Shown: positions 29,201-41,989 of the stretch, piece by piece | Position numbering within the stretch: position 1 is the stretch's first letter | How the letters are laid out: each line of letters begins with the position of its first letter | NCBI GenBank assembly: GCA_947579665.1 | Contig: OX388344.1 | Location: forward strand, 12,580,346 to 12,644,345 | Reading direction: 5' to 3' | Length of the DNA: 64,000 bases | Origin: Sympetrum striolatum | Taxonomy: Eukaryota > Arthropoda > Insecta > Odonata > Libellulidae | Translations under genes and position numbers: made by a program | The notes under the pieces: model-generated | What the model was told of the DNA's origin: nothing | Seen by the model: only the letters and a program-made list of their open reading frames with translations | The model's database searches: none

Positions 29201-31750
29201 CCAAATGCTGCCGAAAGATAATAATGAAAGTTAATTATATTTACTTTTGATAACAATTACGAATCACAAAATAGGTACAGCAATAGCATTCTTATCCATT
29301 TGTACTTAGTTAATTTGAGTTCGCATCCCTCGACCAAGCACCATCTTTCAGCACCACCCTGCTCCTTATATCGCATTGTCATGGCTTCGGAAGTTCATCC
29401 AAATGCTGCCGAAAGATAATAATGAAAGTTAATTATATTTACTTTTGATAACAATGACGAATCACAAAATAGGTACAGCAATAGCATTCTTATCCATTTG
29501 TACTTAGTTAATTTGAGTTCGCATCCCTCGACCAAGCACCATCTTTCAGCACCACCCTGCTCCTTATATCGCATCGTCATGGCTTCGGAAGTTCATCCAA
29601 ATGCTGCCGAAAGATAATAATGAAAGTTAATTATATTTACTTTTGATAACAATTACGAATCACAAAATAGGTACAGCAATAGCATTCTTATCCATTTGTA
29701 CTTAGTTAATTTGAGTTCGCATCCCTCGACCAAGCACCATCTTTCAGCACCACCCTGCTCCTTATATCGCATCGTCATGGCTTCGGAAGTTCATCCAAAT
29801 GCTGCCGAAAGATAATAATGAAAGTTAATTATATTTACTTTTGATAACAATGACGAATCACAAAATAGGTACAGCAATAGCATTCTTATCCATTTGTACT
29901 TAGTTAATTTGAGTTCGCATCCCTCGACCAAGCACCATCTTTCAGCACCACCCTGCTCCTTATATCGCATCGTCATGGCTTCGGAAGTTCATCCAAATGC
30001 TGCCGAAAGATATTAATGAAAGTTAATTATATTTACTTTTGATAACAATGACGAATCACAAAATAGGTACAGCAATAGCATTCTTATCCATTTGTACTTA
30101 TTTAATTTGAGTTCGCATCCCTCGACCAAGAACCATCTTTCAGCACCACCCTGCACCTTATATCGCATATTCATGGCTTCGGAAGTTCATCCAAATGCTG
30201 CCGAAAGATAATAATGAAAGTTAATTATATTTACATTTGATAACAATGACGAATCACAAAATAGGTACAGTAATAGCATTCTTATCCATTTGTACTTAGT
30301 TAATTTGAGTTCGCATCCCTCGACCAAGCACCATCTTTCAGCACCACCCTGCTCCTTATATCGTATCGTCATGGCTTCGGAAGTTCATCCAAATGCTGCC
30401 GAAAGATAATAATGAAAGTTAATTATATTTACTTTTGATAACAATTACGAATCACAAAATAGGTACAGCAATAGCATTCTTATCCATTTGTACTTAGTTA
30501 ATTTGAGTTCGCATCCCTCGACCAAGCACCATCTTTCAGCACCACCCTGCTCCTTATATCGCATGGTCATGGCTTCGGAAGTTCATCCAAATGCTGCCGA
30601 AAGATAATAATGAAAGTTAATTATATTTACTTTTGATAACAACGACGAATCACAAAATAGGTACAGCAATAGCATTCTTATCCATTTGTACTTAGTTAAT
30701 TTGAGTTCGCATCCCTCGACCAAGCACCATCTTTCAGCACCACCCTGTTCCTTATATCGTATCGTCATGGCTTCGGAAGTTCATCCAAATGCTGCCGAAA
30801 GATAATAATGAAAGTTAATTATATTAACTTTTGATAACAATGACGAATCACAAAATAGGTACAGCAATAGCATTCTTATCCATTTGTACTTAGTTCATTT
30901 GAGTTCGCATCCCTCGACCAAGCACCATCTTTCAGCACCACCCTGCTCCTTATATCGCATTGTCATGGCTTCGGAAGTTCATCCAAATGCTGCCGAAAGA
31001 TAATAATGAAAGTTAATTATATTTACTTTTGATAACCATGACGAATCTCAAAATAGGTACAGCAATAGCATTCTTATCCATTTGTACTTAGTTAATTTGA
31101 GTTCGCATCCCTCGACCAAGCACCATCTTTCAGCACCACCCTGCTCCTTATATCGCATCGTCATGGCTTCGGAAGTTCATCCAAATGCTGCCGAAAGATA
31201 ATAATGAAAGTTAATTATATTTACTTTTGATAACAATGACGAATCACAAAATAGGTACAGTAATAGCATTCTTATCCATTTGTACTTAGTTAATTTGAGT
31301 TCGCAACCCTCGAACAAGCACCATCTTTCAGCACCACCCTGCTCCTTATATCGCATCGTCATGGCTTCGGAAGTTCATCCAAATGCTGCCGAAAGATAAT
31401 AATGAAAGTTAATTATATTTACTTTTGATAACAATTACGAATCACAAAATAGGTACAGCAATAGCATTCTTATCCATTTGTACTTAGTTAATTTGAGTTT
31501 GCATCCCTCGACCAAGCACCATCTTTCAGCACCTTCCTGCTCCTTATATCGCATTGTCATGGCTTCGGAAGTTCATCCAAATGCTGCCGAAAGATAATAA
31601 TGAAAGTTAATTATATTTACTTTTGATAACAATGACGAATCACAAAATAGTTACAGCAATAGCATTCTTATCCATTTGTACTTAGTTAATTTGAGTTCGC
31701 ATCCCTCGACCAAGCACCATCTTTCAGCACCACCCTGCTCCTTATATCGC
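26220..31750. repeat. 5.5-kb satellite block duplicated at 35.7-41.05 kb, copy 1
   Basis: Markers inside this block recur 9,501 bp downstream: CTCAGCCCCACCC (26,381 and 35,881), TTACTTTGAGTTCGC (27,330 and 36,831), GATAGTAATG, CTCCATCTACCAGC, CGGATTTTCATCC, AATAATAAAAG, CATCCATCGACC, GATAATGATG with CACAAAGTAGG, and GATATTAATG (28,822 and 38,323). From about 29.2 kb onward the offset is 9,303 bp, so one 198-bp monomer (containing TTTACATTTGATAAC at about 29,041) is present here and absent from the other copy. Further markers such as AACAACGACG, ATATTAACTTTTG, AACCATGACGAATCTC and CAGCACCTTCCTG agree at the second offset. Confidence 0.9.
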
Positions 31751-33489
31751 ATCGTCATGGCTTCGGAAGTTCATCCAAATGCTGCCGAAAGATAATAATG
31801 AAAGTTAATTATATTTACTTTTGATAACAATTACGAATCACAAAATAGGTACAGCAATAGCATTCTTATCCATTTGTACTTAGTTAATTTGAGTTCGCAT
31901 CCCTCGACCAAGCACCATCTTTCAGCACCACCCTGCTTCTTATATCGAATCGTCATGGCTTCGGAAGTTCATCCAAATGCTGCCGAAAGATAATAATGAA
32001 AGTTAATTATATTTACTTTTGATAACAATTACGAATCACAAAATAGGTACAGCAATAGCATTCTTATCCATTTGTTCTTAGTTAATTTGAGTTCGCATCC
32101 CTCGACCAAGCACCATCTTTCAGCACCACCCTGCTCCTTACATCGCATCGTCATGGCTTTGGAAGTTCATTCAAATGCTGCCGAAAGATAATAATGAAAG
32201 TTAATTATATTTACTTTTGATAACAATTACGAATCACAAAATAGGTACAGCAATAGCATTATTATCCATTTGTACTTAGTTAATTTGAGTTCGCATCCCT
32301 CGACCAAGCACCATCTTTCAGCACCACCCTGCTCCTTATATCGCATCGTCATGGCTTCGGAAGTTCATTCAAATGCTGCCGAAAGATAATAATGAAAGTT
32401 AATTATATTTACTTTTGATAACAATGACGAATCACAAAATAGGTACAGCAATAGCATTCTTATCCATTTGTACTTAGTTAATTTGAGTTCGCATCCCTCG
32501 ACCAAGCACCATCTTTCAGCACCACCCTGCTCCTTATATCGCATCGTCATGGCTTCGGAAGATCATTCAAATGCTGCCGAAAGATAATAATGAAAGTTAA
32601 TTATATTTACTTTTGATAACAATTACGAATCACAAAATAGGTACAGCAATAGCATTCTTATCCATTTGTACTTAGTTAATTTGAGTTCGCATCCCTCGAC
32701 CAAGCACCATCTTTCAGCACCACCCTGCTCCTTATATCGCATCGTCATGGCTTCGGAAGTTCATCCAAATGCTGCCGAAAGATAATAATGAAAGTTAATT
32801 ATATTTACTTTTGATAACAATTACGAATCACAAAATAGGTACAGCAATAGCATTCTTATCCATTTGTACTTAGATAATTTGAGTTCGCACCCCTCGACCA
32901 AGCACCATCTCTCAGCACCACCCTGCTCCTTATATCGCATCGTCATGGCTTCGGAAGTTCATCCAAATGCTGCCGAAAGATAATAATGAAAGTTAATTAT
33001 ATTTACTTTTGATAACAATGACGAATCACAAAATAGGTACAGCAATAGCATTCTTATCCATTTGTACTTAGTTAATCACAGTTTGCATCCCTCGACCAAG
33101 CACCATCTTTCAGCACCACCCTGCTCCTTATATCGCATCGTCATGGCTTCGGAAGTTCATCAAAATGCTGCCGAAAGATAATAATGAAAGTTAATTATAT
33201 TTACTTTTGATAACAATTACGAATCACAAAATAGGTACAGCAATAGCATTCTTATCCATTTGTACTTAGTTAATTTGAGTTCGCATCCCTCGACCAAGCA
33301 CCATCTCTCAGCACCACCCTGCTCCTTATATCGCATCGTCATGGCTTCGGAAGTTCATCCAAATGCTACCGAAAGATAATAATGAAAGTTAATTATATTT
33401 ACTTTTGATAACAATGACGAATCACAAGATAGGTACAGTAAAAGCATTCTTATCCATTTGTACTTAGTTAATTTGAGTTCGCATCCCTC

Positions 33490-35540
33490 GACCATGCACC
33501 ATCTTTCAGCACCACCCTGCTCCTTATATCGCATCGTCATGGCTTCGGATGTTCATCCAAATGCTGCCGAAAGATTATAATGAAAGTTAATTATATTTAC
33601 TTTTGATAACAATTACGAATCACAAAATAGGTACAGCAATAGCATTCTTATCCATTTGTACTTAGTTAATTTGAGTTCGCATCCCTCGACCAAGCACCAT
33701 CTTTCAGCACCACCCTGCTCCTTATATCGCATCGTCATGGCTTCGGAAGTTCATCCAAATGCTGCCGAAAGATAATAATGAAAGTTAATTATATTTACTT
33801 TTGATAACAATTACGAATCACAAAATAGGTACAGCAATAGCATTCTTATCCATTTGTACTTAGATAATTTGAGTTCGCACCCCTCGACCAAGCACCATCT
33901 CTCAGCACCACCCTGCTCCTTATATCGCATCGTCATGGCTTCGGAAGTTCATTCAAATGCTACCGAAAGATAATAATGAAAGTTAATTATATTTACTTTT
34001 GATAACAATGACGAATCACAAAATAGGTACAGCAATAGCATTCTTATCCATTTGTACTTAGTTAATTTTAGTTCGCATCCCTCGACCAAGCACCATCTTT
34101 CAGCACCACCCTGCTCCTTATATCGCATCGTCATGGCTTCGGAAGTTCATCCAAATGCTGCCGAAAGATAATAATGAAAGTTAATTATATTTACTTTTGA
34201 TAACAATGACGAATCACAAAATAGGTACAGTAATAGCATTCTTATCCATTTGTACTTAGTTAATTTGAGTTCGCATCCCTTGACCAAGCACCATCTTTCA
34301 GCACAACCCTGCTCTTATATCGCATCGTCATGGCTTCGGAAGTTCATCCAAATGCTGCCGAAAGATAATAATGAAAGTTAATTATATTTAATTTGATAAC
34401 AATGACGAATCACAAAATAGGTACAGCAATAGCATTCTTATCCATTTGTACTTAGTTAATTTGAGTTCGCATCCCTCGACCAAGCACCATCTCTCAGCAC
34501 CACCCTGCTGTTATATCGCATCGTCATGGCTTCGGAAGTTCATCCAAATGCTGCCGAAAGATAATAATGAAAGTTAATTATATTTATTTTGATAACAATG
34601 ACGAATCACAAAATAGGTACAGCAATAGCGTTCTTATCCATTTGTACTTAGTTAATTTGAGTTCGCATCCCTCGACCAAGCACCATCTTTCAGCACCACC
34701 CTGCATCCTTATATCGCATCGTCATTGCTTCGGAAGTTCATCCAAATGCTGCCGAAGGATAATAATGAAAGTTAATTATATTTACTTTTGATAACAATGA
34801 CGAATCACAAAAAAAAAGTACAGCAATAGCAATCTTATCCAATTGTACTTAGTTAATTTGAGTTCGCATCCCTCGACCAAGCACCATCTTTCAGCACCAC
34901 CCTGCTCCTTATATCGCATCGTCATGGCTTCGGAAGTTCATCCAAATGCTGCCGAAAGATAATAATGAAAGTTAATTATATTTACTTTTGATAACAATGA
35001 CGAATCACAAAATAGGTACAGCAATAGCATTCTTATCCATTTGTACTTAGTTAATTTGAGTTCGCATCCCTCGACCAAGCACCATCTCTCAGCCCCACCC
35101 TGCTCCTTATATCGCATTGTCATGGCTTCGGAAGTTCATCCAAATGCTGCCGAAAGATAATAATGAAAGTTAATTATATTTACTTTTGATAACAATGACG
35201 AATCACAAAATAGGTACAGCAATAGCATTCTTATCCATTTGTTCTTAGTTAATTTGAGTTCGCATCCCTCGACCAAGCACCATCTTTCAGCACCACCCTG
35301 CTCCTTATATCGCATCGTCATGGCTTCGGAAGTTCATCCAAATGCTGCCGAAAGATAATAATGAAAGTTAATTATATTTACTTTTGATAACAATGACGAA
35401 TCAAAAAATAGGTACAGTAAAAGCATTCTTAACCATTTGTACTTAGTTAATTTGAGTTCGCATCCCTCGACCAAGCACCATCTCTCAGCACCACCCTGCT
35501 CCTTATATCGCATCGTCATGGCTTCGGAAGTTCATCAAAA
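33490..35540. repeat. satellite block, copy 2 at offset 13,858 bp
   Basis: Second copy of the 19.6-21.7 kb block. It shares all listed markers at a constant offset but has GTTAATTTTAGTTCGC near 34,065 where copy 1 has AATCACAGTTTGC. That latter variant occurs in this neighbourhood instead at about 33,075. A sequence swap without change of length is what gene conversion between monomers would leave. Confidence 0.85.
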
Positions 35541-35719
35541 TGCTGCCGAAAGATAATAATGAAAGTTAATTATATTTACTTTTGATAACAATGACGAATC
35601 ACAAAATAGGTACAGCAATAGCATTCTTATCCATTTGTACTTAGTTAATTTGAGTTCGCATCCCTCGACCAAGCACCATCTTTCAGCACCACCCTGCTCC
35701 TTATATCGCATCGTCATGG

Positions 35720-38700
35720 CTTCGGAAGTTCATCCAAATGCTGCCGAAAGATAATAATGAAAGTTAATTATATTTACTTTTGATAACAATGACGAATCAC
35801 AAAATAGGTACAGCAATAGCATTCTTATCCATTTGTACTTAGTTAATTTGAGTTCGCATCCCTCGACCAAGCACCATCTCTCAGCCCCACCCTGCTCCTT
35901 ATATCGCATTGTCATGGCTTCGGAAGTTCATCCAAATGCTGCCGAAAGATAATAATGAAAGTTAATTATATTTACTTTTGATAACAATTACGAATCACAA
36001 AATAGGTACAGCAATAGCATTCTTATCCATTTGTACTTAGTTAATTTGAGTTCGCATCCCTCGACCAAGCACCATCTTTCAGCACCACCCTGCTCCTTAT
36101 ATCGCATTGTCATGGCTTCGGAAGTTCATCCAAATGCTGCCGAAAGATAATAATGAAAGTTAATTATATTTACTTTTGATAACAATGACGAATCAAAAAA
36201 TAGGTACAGCAATAGCATTCTTATCCATTTGTACTTAGTTAATTTGAGTTCGCATCCCTCGACCAAGCACCATCTTTCAGCACCACCCTGCTCCTTATAT
36301 CGCATCGTCATGGCTTCGGAAGTTCATCCAAATGCTGCCGAAAGATAATAATGAAAGTTAATTATATTTACTTTTGATAACAATGACGAATCACAAAATA
36401 GGTACAGCAATAGCATTCTTATCCATTTGTACTTAGTTAATTTGAGTTCGCATCCCTCGACCAAGCACCATCTTTCAGCACCACCCTGCTCTTATATCGC
36501 ATCGTCATGGCTTCGGAAGTTCATCCAAATGCTGCCGAAAGATAATAATGAAAGTTAATTATATTTACTTTTGATAACAATGACGAATCACAAAATAGGT
36601 ACAGCAATAGCATTCTTATCCATTTGTACTTAGTTAATTTGAGTTCGCATCCCTCGACCAAGCACCATCTCTCAGCACCACCCTGCTGTTATATCGCATC
36701 GTCATGGCTTCGGAAGTTCATCCAAATGCTGCCGAAAGATAATAATGAAAGTTAATTATATTTACTTTTGATAACAATGACGAATCACAAAATAGGTACA
36801 GCAATAGCGTTCTTATCCATTTGTACTTAGTTACTTTGAGTTCGCATCCCTCGACCAAGCACCATCTTTCAGCACCACCCTGCTCCTTATATCGCATCGT
36901 CATGGCTTCGGAAGTTCATCCAAATGCTGCCGAAAGATAATAATGAAAGTTAATTATATTTACTTTTGATAACAAGGACGAATCACAAAAAAAAAGTACA
37001 GCAATAGCATTCTTATCCAATTGTACTTAGATAATTTGAGTTCGCATCCCTCGACCAAGCACCATCTTTCAGCACCACCCTGCTCCTTATATCGCATCGT
37101 CATGGCTTCGGAAGTTCATCCAAATGCTGCCGAAAGATAATAATGAAAGTTAATTATATTTACTTTTGATAACAATGACGAATCACAAAATAGGTACAGC
37201 AATAGCATTCTTATCCATTTGTACTTAGTTAATTTGAGTTCGCATCCCTCGACCAAGCACCATCTTTCAGCACCACCCTGCTCTTATATCGCATCATCAT
37301 GGCTTCGGAAGTTCATCCAAATGCTGCCGAAAGATAGTAATGAAAGTTAATTATATTTACTTTTGATAACAATGACGAATCACAAAATAGGTACAGCAAT
37401 AGCATTCTTATCCATTTGTACTTAGTTAATTTGAGTTCGCATCCCTCGACCAAGCACCATCTTTCAGCACCACCCTGCTCTTATATCGCATCGTCATGGC
37501 TTCGGAAGTTCATCCAAATGCTGCCGAAAGATAATAATGAAAGTTAATTATATTTACTTTTGATAACAATGACGAATCACAAAATAGGTACAGCAATAGC
37601 ATTCTTATCCATTTGTACTTAGTTAATTTGAGTTCGCATCCCTCGACCAAGCTCCATCTACCAGCACCACCCTGCTCCTTATATCGCATCGTCATGGCTT
37701 CGGATTTTCATCCAAATGCTGCCGAAAGATAATAATGAAAGTTAATTATATTTACTTTTGATAACAATGACGAATCACAAAATAGGTACAGCAATAGCGT
37801 TCTTATCCATTTGTACTTAGTTAATTTGAGTTCGCATCCCTCGACCAAGCACCATCTTTCAGCACCACCCTGCTCCTTATATCGCATCGTCATGGCTTCG
37901 GAAGTTCATCCAAATGCTGCCGAAAGATAATAATAAAAGTTAATTATATTTACTTTTGATAACAATGACGAATCACAAAATAGGTACAGCAATAGCATTC
38001 TTATCCATTTGTACTTAGTTAATTTGAGTTCGCATCCATCGACCAAGCACCATCTTTCAGCACCACCCTGCTCCTTATATCGCATCGTCATGGCTTCGGA
38101 AGTTCATCCAAATGCTGCCGAAAGATAATGATGAAAGTTAATTATATTTACTTTTGATAACAATGACGAATCACAAAGTAGGTACAGCAATAGCATTCTT
38201 ATCCATTTGTACTTAGTTAATTTGAGTTCGCATCCCTCGACCAAGCACCATCTTTCAGCACCACCCTGCTCCTTATATCGCATCGTCATGGCTTCGGAAG
38301 TTCATCCAAATGCTGCCGAAAGATATTAATGAAAGTTAATTATATTTACTTTTGATAACAATGACGAATCACAAAATAGGTACAGCAATAGCATTCTTAT
38401 CCATTTGTACTTAGTTAATTTGAGTTCGCATCCCTCGACCAAGCACCATCTTTCAGCACCACCCTGCTCCTTATATCGCATTGTCATGGCTTCGGAAGTT
38501 CATCCAAATGCTGCCGAAAGATAATAATGAAAGTTAATTATATTTACTTTTGATAACAATTACGAATCACAAAATAGGTACAGCAATAGCATTCTTATCC
38601 ATTTGTACTTAGTTAATTTGAGTTCGCATCCCTCGACCAAGCACCATCTTTCAGCACCACCCTGCTCCTTATATCGCATTGTCATGGCTTCGGAAGTTCA

Positions 38701-41050
38701 TCCAAATGCTGCCGAAAGATAATAATGAAAGTTAATTATATTTACTTTTGATAACAATGACGAATCACAAAATAGGTACAGCAATAGCATTCTTATCCAT
38801 TTGTACTTAGTTAATTTGAGTTCGCATCCCTCGACCAAGCACCATCTTTCAGCACCACCCTGCTCCTTATATCGCATCGTCATGGCTTCGGAAGTTCATC
38901 CAAATGCTGCCGAAAGATAATAATGAAAGTTAATTATATTTACTTTTGATAACAATTACGAATCACAAAATAGGTACAGCAATAGCATTCTTATCCATTT
39001 GTACTTAGTTAATTTGAGTTCGCATCCCTCGACCAAGCACCATCTTTCAGCACCACCCTGCTCCTTATATCGCATCGTCATGGCTTCGGAAGTTCATCCA
39101 AATGCTGCCGAAAGATAATAATGAAAGTTAATTATATTTACTTTTGATAACAATGACGAATCACAAAATAGGTACAGCAATAGCATTCTTATCCATTTGT
39201 ACTTAGTTAATTTGAGTTCGCATCCCTCGACCAAGCACCATCTTTCAGCACCACCCTGCTCCTTATATCGCATCGTCATGGCTTCGGAAGTTCATCCAAA
39301 TGCTGCCGAAAGATATTAATGAAAGTTAATTATATTTACTTTTGATAACAATGACGAATCACAAAATAGGTACAGCAATAGCATTCTTATCCATTTGTAC
39401 TTAGTTAATTTGAGTTCGCATCCCTTGACCAAGCACCATCTTTCAGCACCACCCTGCACCTTATATCGCATATTCATGGCTTCGGAAGTTCATCCAAATG
39501 CTGCCGAAAGATAATAATGAAAGTTAATTATATTTACATTTGATAACAATGACGAATCACAAAATAGGTACAGTAATAGCATTCTTATCCATTTGTACTT
39601 AGTTAATTTGAGTTCGCATCCCTCGACCAAGCACCATCTTTCAGCACCACCCTGCTCCTTATATCGTATCGTCATGGCTTCGGAAGTTCATCCAAATGCT
39701 GCCGAAAGATAATAATGAAAGTTAATTATATTTACTTTTGATAACAATTACGAATCACAAAATAGGTACAGCAATAGCATTCTTATCCATTTGTACTTAG
39801 TTAATTTGAGTTCGCATCCCTCGACCAAGCACCATCTTTCAGCACCACCCTGCTCCTTATATCGCATTGTCATGGCTTCGGAAGTTCATCCAAATGCTGC
39901 CGAAAGATAATAATGAAAGTTAATTATATTTACTTTTGATAACAACGACGAATCACAAAATAGGTACAGCAATAGCATTCTTATCCATTTGTACTTAGTT
40001 AATTTGAGTTCGCATCCCTCGACCAAGCACCATCTTTCAGCACCACCCTGCTCCTTATATCGTATCGTCATGGCTTCGGAAGTTCATCCAAATGCTGCCG
40101 AAAGATAATAATGAAAGTTAATTATATTAACTTTTGATAACAATGACGAATCACAAAATAGGTACAGCAATAGCATTCTTATCCATTTGTACTTAGTTCA
40201 TTTGAGTTCGCATCCCTCGACCAAGCACCATCTTTCAGCACCACCCTGCTCCTTATATCGCATTGTCATGGCTTCGGAAGTTCATCCAAATGCTGCCGAA
40301 AGATAATAATGAAAGTTAATTATATTTACTTTTGATAACCATGACGAATCTCAAAATAGGTACAGCAATAGCATTCTTATCCATTTGTACTTAGTTAATT
40401 TGAGTTCGCATCCCTCGACCAAGCACCATCTTTCAGCACCACCCTGCTCCTTATATCGCATCGTCATGGCTTCGGAAGTTCATCCAAATGCTGCCGAAAG
40501 ATAATAATGAAAGTTAATTATATTTACTTTTGATAACAATGACGAATCACAAAATAGGTACAGTAATAGCATTCTTATCCATTTGTACTTAGTTAATTTG
40601 AGTTCGCAACCCTCGACCAAGCACCATCTTTCAGCACCACCCTGCTCCTTATATCGCATCGTCATGGCTTCGGAAGTTCATCCAAATGCTGCCGAAAGAT
40701 AATAATGAAAGTTAATTATATTTACTTTTGATAACAATTACGAATCACAAAATAGGTACAGCAATAGCATTCTTATCCATTTGTACTTAGTTAATTTGAG
40801 TTTGCATCCCTCGACCAAGCACCATCTTTCAGCACCTTCCTGCTCCTTATATCGCATTGTCATGGCTTCGGAAGTTCATCCAAATGCTGCCGAAAGATAA
40901 TAATGAAAGTTAATTATATTTACTTTTGATAACAATGACGAATCACAAAATAGTTACAGCAATAGCATTCTTATCCATTTGTACTTAGTTAATTTGAGTT
41001 CGCATCCCTCGACCAAGCACCATCTTTCAGCACCACCCTGCTCCTTATAT
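35720..41050. repeat. 5.5-kb satellite block, copy 2, next to the array edge
   Basis: Second copy of the block described at 26.2-31.75 kb, with only scattered single-base differences in the parts I compared. It lacks one 198-bp monomer relative to copy 1. It ends about 0.85 kb before the array edge; beyond that point the monomers carry other variants, for example CATCATTCATCACC at 41,220 and TATTCACTTTTG at 41,511. Confidence 0.9.
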
Positions 41051-41989
41051 CGCATTGTCATGGCTTCGGAAGTTCATCCAAATGCTGCCGAAAGATAATA
41101 ATGAAAGTTAATTATATTTACTTTTGATAACAATGACGAATCACAAAATAGGTACAGCAATAGCATTCTTATCCATTTGTACTTAGTTAATTTGAGTTCG
41201 CATCCCTCGACCAAGCACCATCATTCATCACCACCCTGCTCCTTATATCGCATCGTCATGGCTTCGGAAGTTCATCCAAATGCTGCCGAAAGATAATAAT
41301 GAAAGTTAATTATATTTACTTTTGATAACAATTACGAATCACAAAATAGGTACAGTAATAGCATTCTTATCCATTTGTACTTAGTTAATTTGAGTTCGCA
41401 TCCCTCGACCAAGCACCATCTTTCAGCACCACCCTGCTCCTTATATCGTATCGTCATGGCTTCGGAAGTTCATCCAAATGCTGCCGAAAGATAATAATGA
41501 AAGTTAATTATATTCACTTTTGATAACAATGACGAATCACAAAATAGGTACAGCAATAGCATTCTTATCCATTTGTACTTAGTTAATTTGAGTTCGCATC
41601 CCTCGACCAAGCACCATCTTTCAGCACCACCCTGCTCCTTATATCGTATCGTCATGGCTTCGGAAGTTCATCCAAATGCTGCCGAAAGATAATATTGAAA
41701 GTTAATTATATTTACTTTTGATAACAATGACGAATCACAAAATAGGTACAGCAATAGCATTCTTATCCATTTGTACTTAGTTAATTTGAGTTCGCATCCC
41801 TCGACCAAGCACCATCTTTCAGCACCAGCCAGCTCCTTATATCACATTGTCATGGCTTCGGAAGTTCATCCAAATGCTGCCGAAAGATAATAATGAAGGT
41901 TGAATTCCCATTGGCGATATTATCCGTAATTATTTTTGTTCAGTTGTAAATATCATTTCAAGATCTTCGATTTTGCAGAGGAATAGCTC

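Larger units (their letters stand above)
1..41906. repeat. 198-bp satellite DNA array, about 210 head-to-tail monomers
   Basis: The same unit recurs every 198 bp with occasional 1-14 bp indels, without any inserted unrelated DNA. A monomer contains, in order, ATGCTGCCGAAAG, GAAAGTTAATTATATTTAC, CGAATCACAAAATAGG, CCATTTGTACTTAG, CATCCCTCGACCAAGC, CAGCACCACCCTGCTCC and ATGGCTTCGGAAG. About 37% G+C. Most monomers differ from one another at only a few positions. The array is already in progress at base 1, so it is truncated by the window; at the right it stops inside a monomer after AATAATGAA near 41,897-41,906. A high-copy tandem unit of this size and homogeneity is typical of pericentromeric or other heterochromatic satellite, but the chromosomal position is inference. 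The plus-strand orientation of all monomers I read is the same; I saw no inversion. Confidence 0.98.

Noticed and set aside
298..41655. Dozens of 61-codon minus-strand ORFs and 64-74-codon plus-strand ORFs in the array as genes
   Set aside because: They are repeated readings of one satellite monomer; presence or absence depends on single variants (for example AATGACG versus AATTACG, or 1-bp deletions), and no promoter, intron or domain supports them.
1..41906. CRISPR array
   Set aside because: The repeat unit is 198 bp with no short repeat alternating with unique spacers, and the rest of the window is eukaryotic.
1..41906. CENP-B box in the satellite monomer
   Set aside because: TTCGG is present, but the remaining invariant positions of the box (A and CGGGA) are not, on either strand.
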